Origin: 20CM-2-65-7 sp963830455
GTDB lineage: Bacteria > Gemmatimonadota > Gemmatimonadetes > Gemmatimonadales > GWC2-71-9
DNA: 64,000 bases
Assembly: GCA_963830455.1 (NCBI GenBank)
Contig: CAWHMT010000003.1
Span: 243,888-307,887 of the forward strand
Direction of reading: 5' to 3'
Shown: one piece after another, positions 1 to 8,301 of the stretch
Numbering within the stretch: the first letter of the stretch is position 1
Layout of the letters: each line of letters starts with the position of its first letter
Position numbers and translations under genes: made by a program
Notes under the pieces: model-generated
The model's database searches: none
The model's input: only the letters and a program-made list of their open reading frames with translations
Told to the model about the DNA's origin: nothing

Positions 1-1
1 C

Positions 2-1090
2 GGGAAGGTCACGGACGACACGCGGCTGCGCGCGTCGCTGCCGACGATCAAGTACCTGCGCGACAAGGGCGCGCGCGTCGTGTTGCTCTCGCATCTGGGC
101 CGTCCCAAGGGCGGGCCCGATCCACAGTACTCGCTGCAACAGATCGTGCCCGCGCTCGAGAACCTGCTTGGCGCGCCCATCGAGTTCATCCCCGATCCGG
201 CAAACGGTGCCACGACGACCCGGCGGCTGCCCCGCGGCGGCGTCGCGCTCGTCGAGAACACGCGCTTCTGGCCCGGGGAGGAGAAGAACGATCCCGCGCT
301 CGCCAAGACATTCGCCGCGCTCGGCGACCTGTACGTGAACGACGCGTTCGGGTCGGCGCACCGGGCCCACGCGTCGACCGAAGCGGTGGCGCACCTGCTC
401 AAGCCGGCGGTCGCCGGATTCCTGATGGAGAAAGAGCTCACGTACCTCGGCCAGCTGCTCGAGAATCCCAAGCGTCCATTCATCGCCGTGCTGGGCGGCG
501 CGAAGATTTCGGGAAAGATCGACGTGATCCGGTCCCTGCTTCCGAAAGTGGATGAGCTGCTCATCGGCGGCGCGATGGCATGCACGTTCTTCGCCGCGAT
601 GGGACTCGAGGTTGGTTCATCGCTCGTTGAACCCGATCGTCTCACGCTGGCGAAGGAGCTTCTGGCGACGAGCGGCAAGAAGCTGATTCTGCCGCGTGGC
701 GCGGTGATTGCGCCTTCGCTCGAGCAAGCCAGGGAGAGCAAGTCGGTTCCGGCGGATGCGATTCCCAAGGGCTGGGCGGTGTTCGACATCGATGAAGCGA
801 CGCAGCATGATTTCCGCGCTCGCCTCCTGCGCGCCAAGACGATCTTCTGGAACGGGCCCATGGGCGTGTTCGAGACGCCACCGTTCGACGCCGGCACGCG
901 CGCGATTGCGAATGCCCTCGTTGATGCCGGAAAGAAGGGCGCCGTGACCGTCGTCGGGGGCGGGGACTCGGTGGCCGCCGTCGCCGGCATGGAAGACAAG
1001 CTCACCCACGTCTCGACCGGTGGGGGCGCGTCGCTCGAGTTCCTGGAGGGGAAAGAATTACCGGGCGTGGCCGCACTGGAGGACGCGTGA
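2..1090 (+). CDS. pgk: phosphoglycerate kinase, 5' truncated by window edge
   Basis: Cytosolic glycolytic enzyme that transfers phosphate between 1,3-bisphosphoglycerate and ADP. The reading frame is open from the first base, so the start codon and roughly the first 15-25 residues lie outside the window. Visible family hallmarks are the substrate-binding LLSHLGRPKG, the VLGGAKISGK strand-loop, and the C-terminal nucleotide-binding WNGPMGVFE and VVGGGDSVAAV segments followed by STGGGASLEFLEGKELPG. The stop overlaps the GTG start of tpiA (GTGA), so the two glycolytic genes are probably translated together. No frameshift or missing motif is seen in the part present. Confidence 0.97.
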   Translation, partial: GKVTDDTRLRASLPTIKYLRDKGARVVLLSHLGRPKGGPDPQYSLQQIVPALENLLGAPIEFIPDPANGATTTRRLPRGGVALVENTRFWPGEEKNDPALAKTFAALGDLYVNDAFGSAHRAHASTEAVAHLLKPAVAGFLMEKELTYLGQLLENPKRPFIAVLGGAKISGKIDVIRSLLPKVDELLIGGAMACTFFAAMGLEVGSSLVEPDRLTLAKELLATSGKKLILPRGAVIAPSLEQARESKSVPADAIPKGWAVFDIDEATQHDFRARLLRAKTIFWNGPMGVFETPPFDAGTRAIANALVDAGKKGAVTVVGGGDSVAAVAGMEDKLTHVSTGGGASLEFLEGKELPGVAALEDA

Positions 1091-1836
1091 GACCGCTGGT
1101 CTTTGCGGGCAACTGGAAGATGAATGTCGGTCCGCTCGAGGCCCGCGAGTACCTGCGTGCATTTTTTGCCGCGGGCGATATTCCGCTCGAGCGATCCGTC
1201 TGGTTCTTTCCTCCTGCCGTTTCGATCGAAGCGGTTTCACAGGGTATTTCCGGCCATCGCAACGTCATGGTCGGCGCGCAGGACATCTACTGGGAGCCCA
1301 AAGGAGCGTTCACCGGAGCAACGTCGGGGCCGTTGGCTGCTCAGGCGGGCGCGAGACTTACGCTCATAGGCCATTCGGAACGCCGTCACGTATTCGGTGA
1401 GACGGACGAGCAGACGGGCAAGAAGATGTCTGCCGCGCTCGCCGCAGATCTCAAGCCAGTGCTGTGCGTTGGCGAGACGCTCGCCCAGCGTGAGGCAGGC
1501 GAGACCATGACGGTGATCACCCGGCAGCTCGAGGCAGCGCTCGCCGGACGCGACGGCATGGGCCGTGTGACGATTGCGTACGAGCCGGTGTGGGCGATCG
1601 GAACTGGTCGCAACGCCACTCCCAAGGATGCCGCCGAGGTACACAGGGCCATCCGTACCTGGCTCCAAGAGCACATCCCGGCCACGCCGCGATTTCTGAT
1701 TCTTTATGGCGGCAGTGTCAATCTGAAGAACGTCGCCGAGCTGCTGGCGGAGCACGAGTTGGATGGCGTGCTCGTCGGCGGCGCGTCACTCATTCCGCGC
1801 GACTGGGCGCAGCTTGTGCGCATCGGCGTAGCCTAG
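1087..1836 (+). CDS. tpiA: triosephosphate isomerase
   Basis: Interconverts dihydroxyacetone phosphate and glyceraldehyde 3-phosphate. The 249-residue protein has normal family length. It opens with FAGNWKMN (Asn and Lys of the active site), carries the catalytic His in LIGHSERR, the catalytic Glu in AYEPVWAIGTG (which also begins the flexible loop) and the phosphate-binding YGGSVN and GVLVGGASL near the end. A GTG start at 1087 overlaps the pgk stop by four bases, which supports both the start choice and operon coupling. Confidence 0.97.
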   Translation: MRPLVFAGNWKMNVGPLEAREYLRAFFAAGDIPLERSVWFFPPAVSIEAVSQGISGHRNVMVGAQDIYWEPKGAFTGATSGPLAAQAGARLTLIGHSERRHVFGETDEQTGKKMSAALAADLKPVLCVGETLAQREAGETMTVITRQLEAALAGRDGMGRVTIAYEPVWAIGTGRNATPKDAAEVHRAIRTWLQEHIPATPRFLILYGGSVNLKNVAELLAEHELDGVLVGGASLIPRDWAQLVRIGVA

Positions 1837-1852
1837 GTATCTTGCGCCCCGC

Positions 1853-2212
1853 ATGTACACGATCCTCGTCGTCATCCTGGTTCTCGACTCGCTGATCCTC
1901 GGCGCCGCCGTGCTGCTGCAGGCGGGGCAGGGCGGCGGGCTCGCCACGCTGGGTGGCGGTGCCGGCACCGACACCGTGATGGGCGGCAGGCAGGCGACCA
2001 CGCTCCTCACCAAAGCCACCTGGTGGACCGCGGGCATCTTCCTGTTCGTCGCGCTGGTGCTGACGTTCATGTCGCAGTCCGGCGCGCAGGTGCGCTCGGT
2101 CCTCGAGGGTCAGGGACAGCAGCCGGCGCCCGTCCAGCAAACGCCGCTGCCCATCGAAACACAGCCGACTCCGCCGCCGGCGCCTCCTCCAAACCCCAAT
2201 CCCCGACCCTAG
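1853..2212 (+). CDS. secG: preprotein translocase subunit SecG
   Basis: Small inner-membrane subunit of the SecYEG translocon that stimulates preprotein translocation. The 119-residue product has two membrane segments (about residues 2-22 and 57-76) separated by the glycine-rich GQGGGLATLGGG loop typical of SecG. It then has a Pro/Gln-rich cytosolic tail. The last residues (PPPNPNPRP) are encoded by a CCCCAATCCCC-type dispersed repeat, so the tail end is probably repeat-derived. It sits directly downstream of tpiA, an arrangement also common in other bacteria. Confidence 0.92.
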   Translation: MYTILVVILVLDSLILGAAVLLQAGQGGGLATLGGGAGTDTVMGGRQATTLLTKATWWTAGIFLFVALVLTFMSQSGAQVRSVLEGQGQQPAPVQQTPLPIETQPTPPPAPPPNPNPRP

Positions 2213-2220
2213 GCCCCAGT
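2191..2220. repeat. CCCTAG-type dispersed repeat at secG/carA junction
   Basis: C-rich tract built from AACCCCAATCCCC, GACCCTAGG and CCCCAGTCC units. It covers the secG stop codon and the place where the carA start codon should be. Similar tracts occur near 5516, 30759, 32907, 36628 and 56228. Confidence 0.6.
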
Positions 2221-3308
2221 CCGCCTACGTCCTCCTCGAGGACGGCGCCTGGTTCCCCGGAACCGCACCACTTCCGTTCGAGCCGGCGTACGCAGAAGTC
2301 GTCTTCACCACGAATCTGAGCGGGTACCAGGAGGTCTTCACCGATCCCTCCTACCTCGGTCAGATCGTGGTGATGACGGCGCCGATGATCGGCAACTACG
2401 GGATCAATCCTGAGGACGTCGAATCCGATCGCCCGCGCGTCGTCGGGGTGGTGGTGCGCGAACTGTCGCGCACGCCGTCGAACTGGCGCGCGACCGGGCC
2501 GCTCCTCGAATGGCTCGCGAGCGCCAAGGTCCCACTCGTTTCGGAGGTCGACACGCGCCAGGTCACCCGCCACATCCGCTCGCGCGGCGCGATGCGCGGC
2601 GTGCTCGCCCTGGGTGACAAACCCACCGACGCGATCAAGGCGGCTCTCGGGGCTTCGCCCTCGATGAATGGGCTGGACCTGGCGAGTGTCGCGACGATTC
2701 CCAACGCGTACACGGAGGGACCGGCCGGCTCGAAGCACCACGTGGTGGCATTCGATTTCGGCATGAAGCGCAACATCCTCCGGCTGTTCGTCCAGCATGG
2801 CTGCCGGGTCACGGTGGTGCCGGCCGCAACGACGGCCGGCGAGGTCCGCGCGCTGAAGCCCGACGGCGTGTTCCTGTCCAACGGTCCGGGGGACCCCGCC
2901 GCCGTTGGGTACGCGATCGACACGATCCGGGACCTCGCCGACGGATCGGTGCCGATCTTTGGGATCTGCCTGGGCCACCAGCTGCTCGGCCTGGCAATGG
3001 GGGGCGAGACGATCAAGCTCCCGTATGGGCACCGCGGCGGGAACCATCCTGTACGGGATCTTGCGACGGGACAAGTACTTATCACGTCCCAGAACCACGG
3101 ATTCGCGGTGCGGGGGGAGACAGGCGGCGTACCTGGCGCGAAGTCACTTGAGGTGACCCACGTCAACCTCAACGACCAGACCGTCGAGGGCATCAAGCAC
3201 CGCGAATACCCGATTTTCGCTGTCCAATACCACCCGGAAGCCTCTCCGGGCCCTCATGACGCTCAAGGACACTTCCAACAATTCCTACAAGCTCTTGACG
3301 CCAAATAA
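2211..3308 (+). CDS. carA: carbamoyl-phosphate synthase small (glutaminase) subunit, start unclear
   Basis: Glutamine amidotransferase subunit that releases ammonia for carbamoyl phosphate synthesis with CarB; carB is not in the window. Homologous coding sequence is readable from about 2226 (YVLLEDGAWFPGTA, then EVVFTTNLSGYQEV), but no ATG, GTG or TTG lies in frame upstream. The first standard start is GTG 2367, which would remove about 50 conserved residues. The class I amidotransferase triad is intact: Cys in FGICLGHQLLGLAMGG and His/Glu in QYHPEASPGPHD. The missing start coincides with a CCCTAG-type repeat, so a non-canonical start (for example ATC 2199) or damage to the 5' end are both possible. 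The given start is approximate. Confidence 0.88.
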   Translation, partial: RPQSAYVLLEDGAWFPGTAPLPFEPAYAEVVFTTNLSGYQEVFTDPSYLGQIVVMTAPMIGNYGINPEDVESDRPRVVGVVVRELSRTPSNWRATGPLLEWLASAKVPLVSEVDTRQVTRHIRSRGAMRGVLALGDKPTDAIKAALGASPSMNGLDLASVATIPNAYTEGPAGSKHHVVAFDFGMKRNILRLFVQHGCRVTVVPAATTAGEVRALKPDGVFLSNGPGDPAAVGYAIDTIRDLADGSVPIFGICLGHQLLGLAMGGETIKLPYGHRGGNHPVRDLATGQVLITSQNHGFAVRGETGGVPGAKSLEVTHVNLNDQTVEGIKHREYPIFAVQYHPEASPGPHDAQGHFQQFLQALDAK

Positions 3309-3323
3309 GTAAGCCCCTATCAT
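3295..3323 (+). promoter_or_regulatory. candidate sigma-70 promoter for the HU gene
   Basis: TTGACG (3295-3300), 17-base spacer, TATCAT (3318-3323). Near-consensus boxes with ideal spacing lie at the end of carA and about 50 bases before the HU start. Confidence 0.6.
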
Positions 3324-3374
3324 AGCCCCCGACTTTTGCAACCCGGCGACGTACCAGCAGTTACGGGGGGCCAC

Positions 3375-3689
3375 ATGACGAAGGCCGATCTGGTCGAGAA
3401 GGTCACCGCGCAAATCGCTCGCACCGCTGGTCCCCTCATTTCAAAAAAGGACTGCGCGCGCGTTGTGGATTCGTTCCTCGACGCGGTTAAGGCAGCTCTG
3501 GCCGAGCAGCATAACATTGAGATACGCGGGTTTGGGACCTTCAAGATCCGCCAACGCAAGACGCGCATGGCGCGTAACCCGCGCACCGGTGATCCGGTCG
3601 AAGTCGCGGCGCGTCCGGTGCCTGTCTTCAAGCCCAGCAAGGAGTTGCGTGCGATGGTCGCGGACGCGAGCGCGCGCGTTTCGTCGTAA
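3375..3689 (+). CDS. HU/IHF-family DNA-binding protein
   Basis: Nucleoid-associated DNA-bending protein of 104 residues. The ATG at 3375 gives the family N-terminus MTKADLVEKV. The DNA-binding arm signature GFGTFKIRQRKTRMARNPRTG (positions about 56-76) and the following FKPSKELR are clear. The Arg-rich arm and 'RNPRTGDPVEV' resemble IHF as much as HU, so the subfamily is left open. It has its own promoter-like sequence upstream and a strong terminator hairpin downstream, which suggests a monocistronic unit. Confidence 0.93.
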   Translation: MTKADLVEKVTAQIARTAGPLISKKDCARVVDSFLDAVKAALAEQHNIEIRGFGTFKIRQRKTRMARNPRTGDPVEVAARPVPVFKPSKELRAMVADASARVSS

Positions 3690-3725
3690 GATACTGCGAG
3701 ACGATGACTTGGAACGACAGGGCCT

Positions 3726-3756
3726 ACGGCCCCGGCACTGCCGGGGCCGTTTGAGT
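3726..3756 (+). terminator. intrinsic terminator after the HU gene
   Basis: GC stem with arms ACGGCCCCGGC and GCCGGGGCCGT (3726-3750), a 3-base loop, then TTTGAGTTT. It lies 36 bases after the HU stop. Confidence 0.8.
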
Positions 3757-3791
3757 TTAGGTATCTCTCCAACTCTCTGTCTGGAGTGAGG

Positions 3792-5579
3792 ATGCGTCCG
3801 ATTTTCGGCTCTTGCCTGCTCGCGCTGCTGGTCCCCGTTGCCCTGCGCGCGCAGACAGTTCGCTACGAAGTCTCATTGACCGCCGCAGCCCGGCAGTTCC
3901 ACGTGTCTGCCGAATTCCCGACGGCGGGGAAGGACACGTTGTTCGTCTCGTTGCCCGCATGGAGTCCCGGGAGTTACGAAATCCAGAACTACGCGCGCTA
4001 CGTGTTTGGGTTCGGCGCCAAGAACGCCGCCGGGCAGGCGCTGCGTTGGGATCGCGGCGACAAGGACACGTGGAGGATCGTGACCGGCGGCGCCGACCGC
4101 GTCATCGCCGAATTCAACTTCGCCGCCGACACGATCGATCTCTCGATTGCGCGCAGCGTCGAGAACTTCGCGCAGTTCCTCGGCACGAACCTGTTCCTCT
4201 TTGAGGAAGGGCAGCTGAGCCGATCCGCGGAGGTGCGGTTCCGCGTGCCCACCGGCTGGCAGATCACCACGGCGCTCACAGGACCGGTGAACGGCGTGTA
4301 TCGCGCCGCCGATTATCACGAGCTGGCCGACGCCATGACGTTCCTGGGCCGCTACAGCCTCGACTCACTGCAGGCCGATGGAAACTGGATTCGCGTCGCG
4401 GTCTGGCCCGCGGCCGATTATACGCCGGCCGTCGCCCGCAACATCCGCAACGGCATTGCCAAGATGGCTCCGGTCCAGAACCGGATTATGGGCGAGGCGC
4501 CGTACGACGTGTACACCGTGTTCTATAACGTCATTCACGACCCCATCGATTTCGGCGGCGGACTCGAGCACAGCTATTCGCAGTACGACATCCTGCCCGC
4601 GCTGGCATTCGCGGACCCGTCGGGAACGCTGGGCGATTTCATGTATCCGCTGCTGTCGCACGAGTTCTTTCATCTGTGGAACGTGAAACGGATCCGGCCC
4701 GCGGAACTGTGGCCCTACGATTATCGCGCCGAGCAGTACACGCCGTTCCTGTGGTGGTCGGAGGGCGTGACGGACTATTACGGCGACATCACCAACCTGC
4801 GCGCCGGGCTCCGGTCGGCAGACCAGTTCCTCGAGAGCGCGAAGTCCAACATCGACCAGATCGAGCAGATTCCCGAGCCCTGGAGCGCTGAAGACGGCAG
4901 CGAGGCGACGTGGATCCACGAAGTCAACATCAACAGCTCGCAGCTCTACTATCCCAAGGGCTCGTTACTGGGGTTTCTGCTCGACCTCTCGATCCGCGAT
5001 GCCACCGACAACGCGCACAGCCTGGACGAGGTCATGCGGGCGCTGTACACGCGCTACTATCGGCAGAACAAAGGGGTCACGACCGCCGACCTGCTGCGCG
5101 AGCTGCGCACCGCGGGCATGCCCGATGTCGATGCGTTCTACAGCCGCTACATCGATGGACGCGATTCGCTGCCCTATGGGCCGGTGTTTGCCAAGGCGGG
5201 ACTCGCGTTCACGCGCCAGGTCGTCACCGTGCCGTTCGTCGGCGTGTCGAGCGGGGCGACGCCGGGTGGCGAGCTGCTCGTCCAGTCGATCACGCCGGGC
5301 AGCTCCGCCGACCAGGCGGGCGTGGAGCCCGGGGATTTGCTCGTGAGCATTGGGGACGTGAAGGTGACGGCGGATGAGGATTGGGGCGCGACGTTTCGGA
5401 CGCGCTATCGCGGGAAGGCCGGCCAGCCGATGACGATCACGGTACGGCGCGGCGGCCGAGACCTGACCCTGAATACGACGGTGCGGGAGCGCACGAACTC
5501 TCGCGTCACGTTGTCCCGAGCCCCGAACCCCAGTCCCAAGCAGTCCAGGATCTGGCAGGGCATCGCCACGGGACTATAA
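3792..5579 (+). CDS. secreted M61-family peptidase with C-terminal PDZ domain
   Basis: Glycyl-aminopeptidase-like zinc metallopeptidase, probably exported. ATG 3792 follows a GGAG at 3783-3786 and yields a signal peptide (LLALLVPVALRAQ). An N-terminal beta domain (about residues 20-200) precedes the catalytic domain with LLSHEFFHLWNVKRIRP (HExxH) and the downstream SEGVTDYYGD that supplies the third zinc ligand. A PDZ domain (GGELLVQSITPGSSADQAGVEPGD) follows. At 595 residues it has normal M61 length. The extreme C-terminus (RAPNPSPKQ) is encoded by a CCCTAG-family repeat. Physiological substrates are not evident. Confidence 0.9.
   Translation: MRPIFGSCLLALLVPVALRAQTVRYEVSLTAAARQFHVSAEFPTAGKDTLFVSLPAWSPGSYEIQNYARYVFGFGAKNAAGQALRWDRGDKDTWRIVTGGADRVIAEFNFAADTIDLSIARSVENFAQFLGTNLFLFEEGQLSRSAEVRFRVPTGWQITTALTGPVNGVYRAADYHELADAMTFLGRYSLDSLQADGNWIRVAVWPAADYTPAVARNIRNGIAKMAPVQNRIMGEAPYDVYTVFYNVIHDPIDFGGGLEHSYSQYDILPALAFADPSGTLGDFMYPLLSHEFFHLWNVKRIRPAELWPYDYRAEQYTPFLWWSEGVTDYYGDITNLRAGLRSADQFLESAKSNIDQIEQIPEPWSAEDGSEATWIHEVNINSSQLYYPKGSLLGFLLDLSIRDATDNAHSLDEVMRALYTRYYRQNKGVTTADLLRELRTAGMPDVDAFYSRYIDGRDSLPYGPVFAKAGLAFTRQVVTVPFVGVSSGATPGGELLVQSITPGSSADQAGVEPGDLLVSIGDVKVTADEDWGATFRTRYRGKAGQPMTITVRRGGRDLTLNTTVRERTNSRVTLSRAPNPSPKQSRIWQGIATGL
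5516..5540. repeat. CCCTAG-family tract inside the 3' end of the M61 gene
   Basis: GAGCCCCGAACCCCAGTCCC-type tract in frame, coding for RAPNPSP. Same low-complexity style as the copies at 2191 and 36628, but more diverged. Confidence 0.4.
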
Positions 5580-5580
5580 T
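5552..5580 (+). promoter_or_regulatory. candidate promoter of moaDEA, possibly leaderless
   Basis: CTGGCA (5552-5557), 17-base spacer, consensus TATAAT (5575-5580) that contains the stop codon of the M61 gene. The moaD start at 5587 lies only 6 bases after the -10 box, so transcription would begin at or near the start codon. Confidence 0.5.
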
Positions 5581-5586
5581 CGGACC

Positions 5587-5835
5587 ATGGGCAGGGTTTC
5601 GGTGCGGTTCTTCGCGCGCTACGCCGAGTTGGCGGGCTGTACGTGGTCGCACGTGAATCTGGACACGCCGGCGACGGTCGGCGACGTCATCGCGCGCGTC
5701 CGCGAGGTCTTTCCCGGCACGCAGGCGATGCCCGCAAGGCCACTCGCCGCGTTGAACCTGCGTCAGGTAACCCTCGACGCGCCCGTCACGGAGGGCGACG
5801 AAGTGGCGCTGCTCCCGCCACTGTCGGGCGGCTAA
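5587..5835 (+). CDS. moaD: molybdopterin synthase sulfur-carrier subunit
   Basis: Ubiquitin-like 82-residue protein that carries thiocarboxylate sulfur for conversion of cyclic pyranopterin monophosphate to molybdopterin. It begins with a beta strand VSVRFFARYAELAG and ends with LPPLSGG; the C-terminal Gly-Gly is the site that is adenylated and thiolated. The stop overlaps the moaE start by one base (TAATG), fitting co-translation of the two synthase subunits. Confidence 0.93.
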   Translation: MGRVSVRFFARYAELAGCTWSHVNLDTPATVGDVIARVREVFPGTQAMPARPLAALNLRQVTLDAPVTEGDEVALLPPLSGG

Positions 5836-6245
5836 TGATCCATCTCACGCGTCACCGGCTCGAAGTGGACGACCTCCTGGCGGAAGTGCAGAGCCCGGAG
5901 CGGGGGGGCACCTGCGTGTTTCTGGGAACGGTGCGGAATGACGGCGACGTGACCGGCATCGACTACTCGGCGTACGAACCGATGGCCGTCGAGGAGATCG
6001 AGCGGATTCTCGCCGAGGCAGAGACCCGCTGGCCCGACGCGCGCGTCATACTGCAGCATCGGCTCGGCGTGATTCCGGCGGGCGAAGCGAGTATCGCGAT
6101 CGCCGCGGCGGCACCACACCGCGAAGGAGCCTTCACCGTGTGCCGCCACGTCATCGATGAAGTGAAGAAACGGTTGCCGATCTGGAAAAAGGAGCTTCGC
6201 GGGGACGGCAGCGCGACATGGGTGGGTGGCAATGATCAGCGATAA
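5835..6245 (+). CDS. moaE: molybdopterin synthase catalytic subunit
   Basis: Large subunit of molybdopterin synthase (136 residues). The GGTCVFLGTVRN motif near residue 25, the YEPMAVEEI segment, RLGVIPAGEASI and the C-terminal VKKRLPIWKKE lysine motif that contacts the MoaD tail are all present. ATG 5835 overlaps the moaD stop; its own 3' end overlaps moaA by 14 bases. The three genes form a compact molybdenum cofactor cluster. Other steps of the pathway (moaC, mogA, moeA) are not in the window. Confidence 0.93.
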   Translation: MIHLTRHRLEVDDLLAEVQSPERGGTCVFLGTVRNDGDVTGIDYSAYEPMAVEEIERILAEAETRWPDARVILQHRLGVIPAGEASIAIAAAAPHREGAFTVCRHVIDEVKKRLPIWKKELRGDGSATWVGGNDQR

Positions 6246-7248
6246 GCTCCGCAGGCCTCTCGGGAGCCTCCGAGTCTCGGTCACCGATCGCTGCAACCTG
6301 CGGTGCCGCTACTGCATGCCGGAGCAGGAGTACGTCTGGCTCCCGAAGCAGTCGATTCTCACGTTCGAAGAGATCACGCGCCTCGTCCGGGTGTTCGCGT
6401 CTTTGGGGGTCGAGAAGGTTCGGCTGACGGGTGGCGAGCCGCTGCTGCGCCACGATTTGCCGATGCTGACGGCCATGATCTCGCGGGTCCCAGGTGTTCG
6501 CGACCTCGCGATGACCACGAACGCGTTGCTGCTCGCCAAGCACGCGGTGGCGCTGCACCAGGCCGGCCTGGGCCGGGTAACCGTCAGCCTGGACACGCTC
6601 CGACCCGCGCGGATGCGTGATCTCGCCCGTACTGACCGTCACGCCGATGTGCTGGCAGGGATTGCGGCGGCCCGCGCGGCCGGTTTTCGGCCACTCAAGA
6701 TCAATACCGTCCTCATGCGCGGCGTGAACGACGATGAGCTGGTCGATCTCATCGAGTTCGGCCGTGCGCATGACGCCGAGGTCCGGTTCATCGAGTACAT
6801 GGATGTCGGCGGGGCGACGGGTTGGTCCGCGGAGCAGGTGGTATCGCAGCGGGAAATGCTCGACATCCTGACGCAGCATTACGGCCCGATTTCCCCAATC
6901 CCGGCGGGCAGTGCCCCCGCCGAGCGTTTCCGGACACCCGACGGCGCAACGTTTGGCATCATCGCGTCCACCACGGCGCCATTTTGCCGCTCCTGTGATC
7001 GCAGTCGCCTGACGGCTGACGGCACCTGGTTCCTGTGCCTGTACGCCGAGCGCGGCGTTGATCTCCGCGAGCCGCTCCGCGGCGGCGCGAGCGATGCCGA
7101 GTTGACCCAGCTGATTACCGCGACGTGGCAAGGACGGAGCGATCGTGGGGCGGAGCAGCGGCTCGGATTGGCCGCGCGTGCGCCACTGTATCAAGTCGAT
7201 GGTTTGCGCCAGGATCCGCATCGCGAGATGCATACGCGCGGCGGATAG
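6232..7248 (+). CDS. moaA: GTP 3',8-cyclase
   Basis: Radical SAM enzyme that starts molybdenum cofactor synthesis by rearranging GTP. The N-terminal cluster motif is CNLRCRYC, the GGEPLLR SAM-contact motif follows, and the C-terminal second [4Fe-4S] site is in FCRSCDRSRLTADG followed by WFLCLY. The protein ends in Gly-Gly, as expected for functional MoaA. About 338 residues, normal length. ATG 6232 was preferred over an in-frame GTG six bases upstream. Confidence 0.95.
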   Translation: MISDKLRRPLGSLRVSVTDRCNLRCRYCMPEQEYVWLPKQSILTFEEITRLVRVFASLGVEKVRLTGGEPLLRHDLPMLTAMISRVPGVRDLAMTTNALLLAKHAVALHQAGLGRVTVSLDTLRPARMRDLARTDRHADVLAGIAAARAAGFRPLKINTVLMRGVNDDELVDLIEFGRAHDAEVRFIEYMDVGGATGWSAEQVVSQREMLDILTQHYGPISPIPAGSAPAERFRTPDGATFGIIASTTAPFCRSCDRSRLTADGTWFLCLYAERGVDLREPLRGGASDAELTQLITATWQGRSDRGAEQRLGLAARAPLYQVDGLRQDPHREMHTRGG

Positions 7249-7255
7249 GAGCCCA

Positions 7256-7280
7256 GTAGGGGCGCAGCATGCTGCGCCCC
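7256..7280. repeat. REP-like perfect palindrome
   Basis: GTA followed by a 22-base perfect palindrome with arms GGGGCGCAGCA, just after moaA. It may also act as a transcription end. A second, slightly diverged copy is at 46595-46618, where it is part of fabD. Confidence 0.75.
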
Positions 7281-7342
7281 AACCATGAACCCGTTCCCGC
7301 GTGGTTTGCCTGCGCAACCAGGTCCGTTAACTTCCCCGCACC

Positions 7343-8272
7343 ATGCTCAACAAAATCACCGTCGTCGGCGCCGGCAACGTCGGCGCCACCACCGCCCAAC
7401 GTCTCGCTGAAAAAGAACTCGCCCGCACCGTCGTCCTCGTTGACGTGATCGAAGGCGTCCCGCAAGGCAAGGCGCTCGATCAGTACGAATCCGCACCGAT
7501 CGAGGGCTTCGACACGCGCGTGGTCGGTGCGAACGACTACGGGCCGGCCGCGGGATCGGAGCTGGTCGTGGTCACGGCGGGCATCGCCCGTAAACCGGGG
7601 ATGAGCCGTGACGATCTCGTGCGTACCAACGCCGACATCGTCAAGCAGGTCTCGCAGCAGATCAAGCAGCATTGTCCCAAGGCGATCGTCGTGGTGGTCT
7701 CGAATCCGCTCGACGTGATGTGCTGGGTCGCGAAGCAGGTCACCGGATTTCCGCGCGAGCGGGTCCTCGGGATGGCGGGGGTCCTCGACACCGCCCGCTA
7801 CCGCACCTTCCTCTCCGAAGCGCTCGACGTCTCCGTGCAGGACATTCAGGCGATGGTGCTCGGCGGTCACGGCGACACAATGGTCCCCCTCGTCTCCTAC
7901 ACCACCGTCTCCGGTATCCCCATCACCCAGCTGCTCGACAAAGCGAAGCTCGACAAGATCGTGGACCGCACACGCAATGGTGGCGCGGAGATCGTGGCGT
8001 TCCTCAAGACGGGCTCGGCCTACTACGCGCCGTCCGCGGCAACCGTGCAGATGGTCGAATCGATCGTGCTCGACCAAAAGCGGCTGCTGCCCTGCGCCGC
8101 CTGGCTCGAGGGCGAGTACGGACTCTCGGGGATGTACTGCGGCGTGCCGTGCAAGCTCGGGAAGAACGGGCTCGAGCAGATCGTGGAGGTTCAGCTGACC
8201 GCCGATGAGAAAGCCGCGCTGAAGAAATCGGCCGACGCGGTGAAACAGACGATGGCCACGGTGACACTCTAA
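7343..8272 (+). CDS. mdh: malate dehydrogenase (LDH-like type)
   Basis: NAD-dependent oxidation of malate to oxaloacetate in the TCA cycle. The 309-residue protein has the Rossmann motif GAGNVGATTA at residues 8-17 and the adjacent VLVDV that favours NAD. The substrate-loop arginine in RKPGMSRDDL marks malate rather than lactate specificity. The catalytic Asp in GMAGVLDTARYR and His in GGHGDTMVPL are present. It lies just upstream of the sdh genes, separated by a purine-rich GGGAAGGGGGACGGGGG stretch. Confidence 0.95.
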   Translation: MLNKITVVGAGNVGATTAQRLAEKELARTVVLVDVIEGVPQGKALDQYESAPIEGFDTRVVGANDYGPAAGSELVVVTAGIARKPGMSRDDLVRTNADIVKQVSQQIKQHCPKAIVVVVSNPLDVMCWVAKQVTGFPRERVLGMAGVLDTARYRTFLSEALDVSVQDIQAMVLGGHGDTMVPLVSYTTVSGIPITQLLDKAKLDKIVDRTRNGGAEIVAFLKTGSAYYAPSAATVQMVESIVLDQKRLLPCAAWLEGEYGLSGMYCGVPCKLGKNGLEQIVEVQLTADEKAALKKSADAVKQTMATVTL

Positions 8273-8301
8273 CGAGAAGAGGGAAGGGGGACGGGGGAAG
8301 G

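Noticed and set aside
2067..3098. Long antisense frames, for example opposite carA, nuoL-nuoN, acpP-fabF and the ThuA gene
   Set aside because: They are Arg/His-rich shadow frames common in GC-rich DNA, with no recognisable domains, and they lie opposite genes with clear family motifs.
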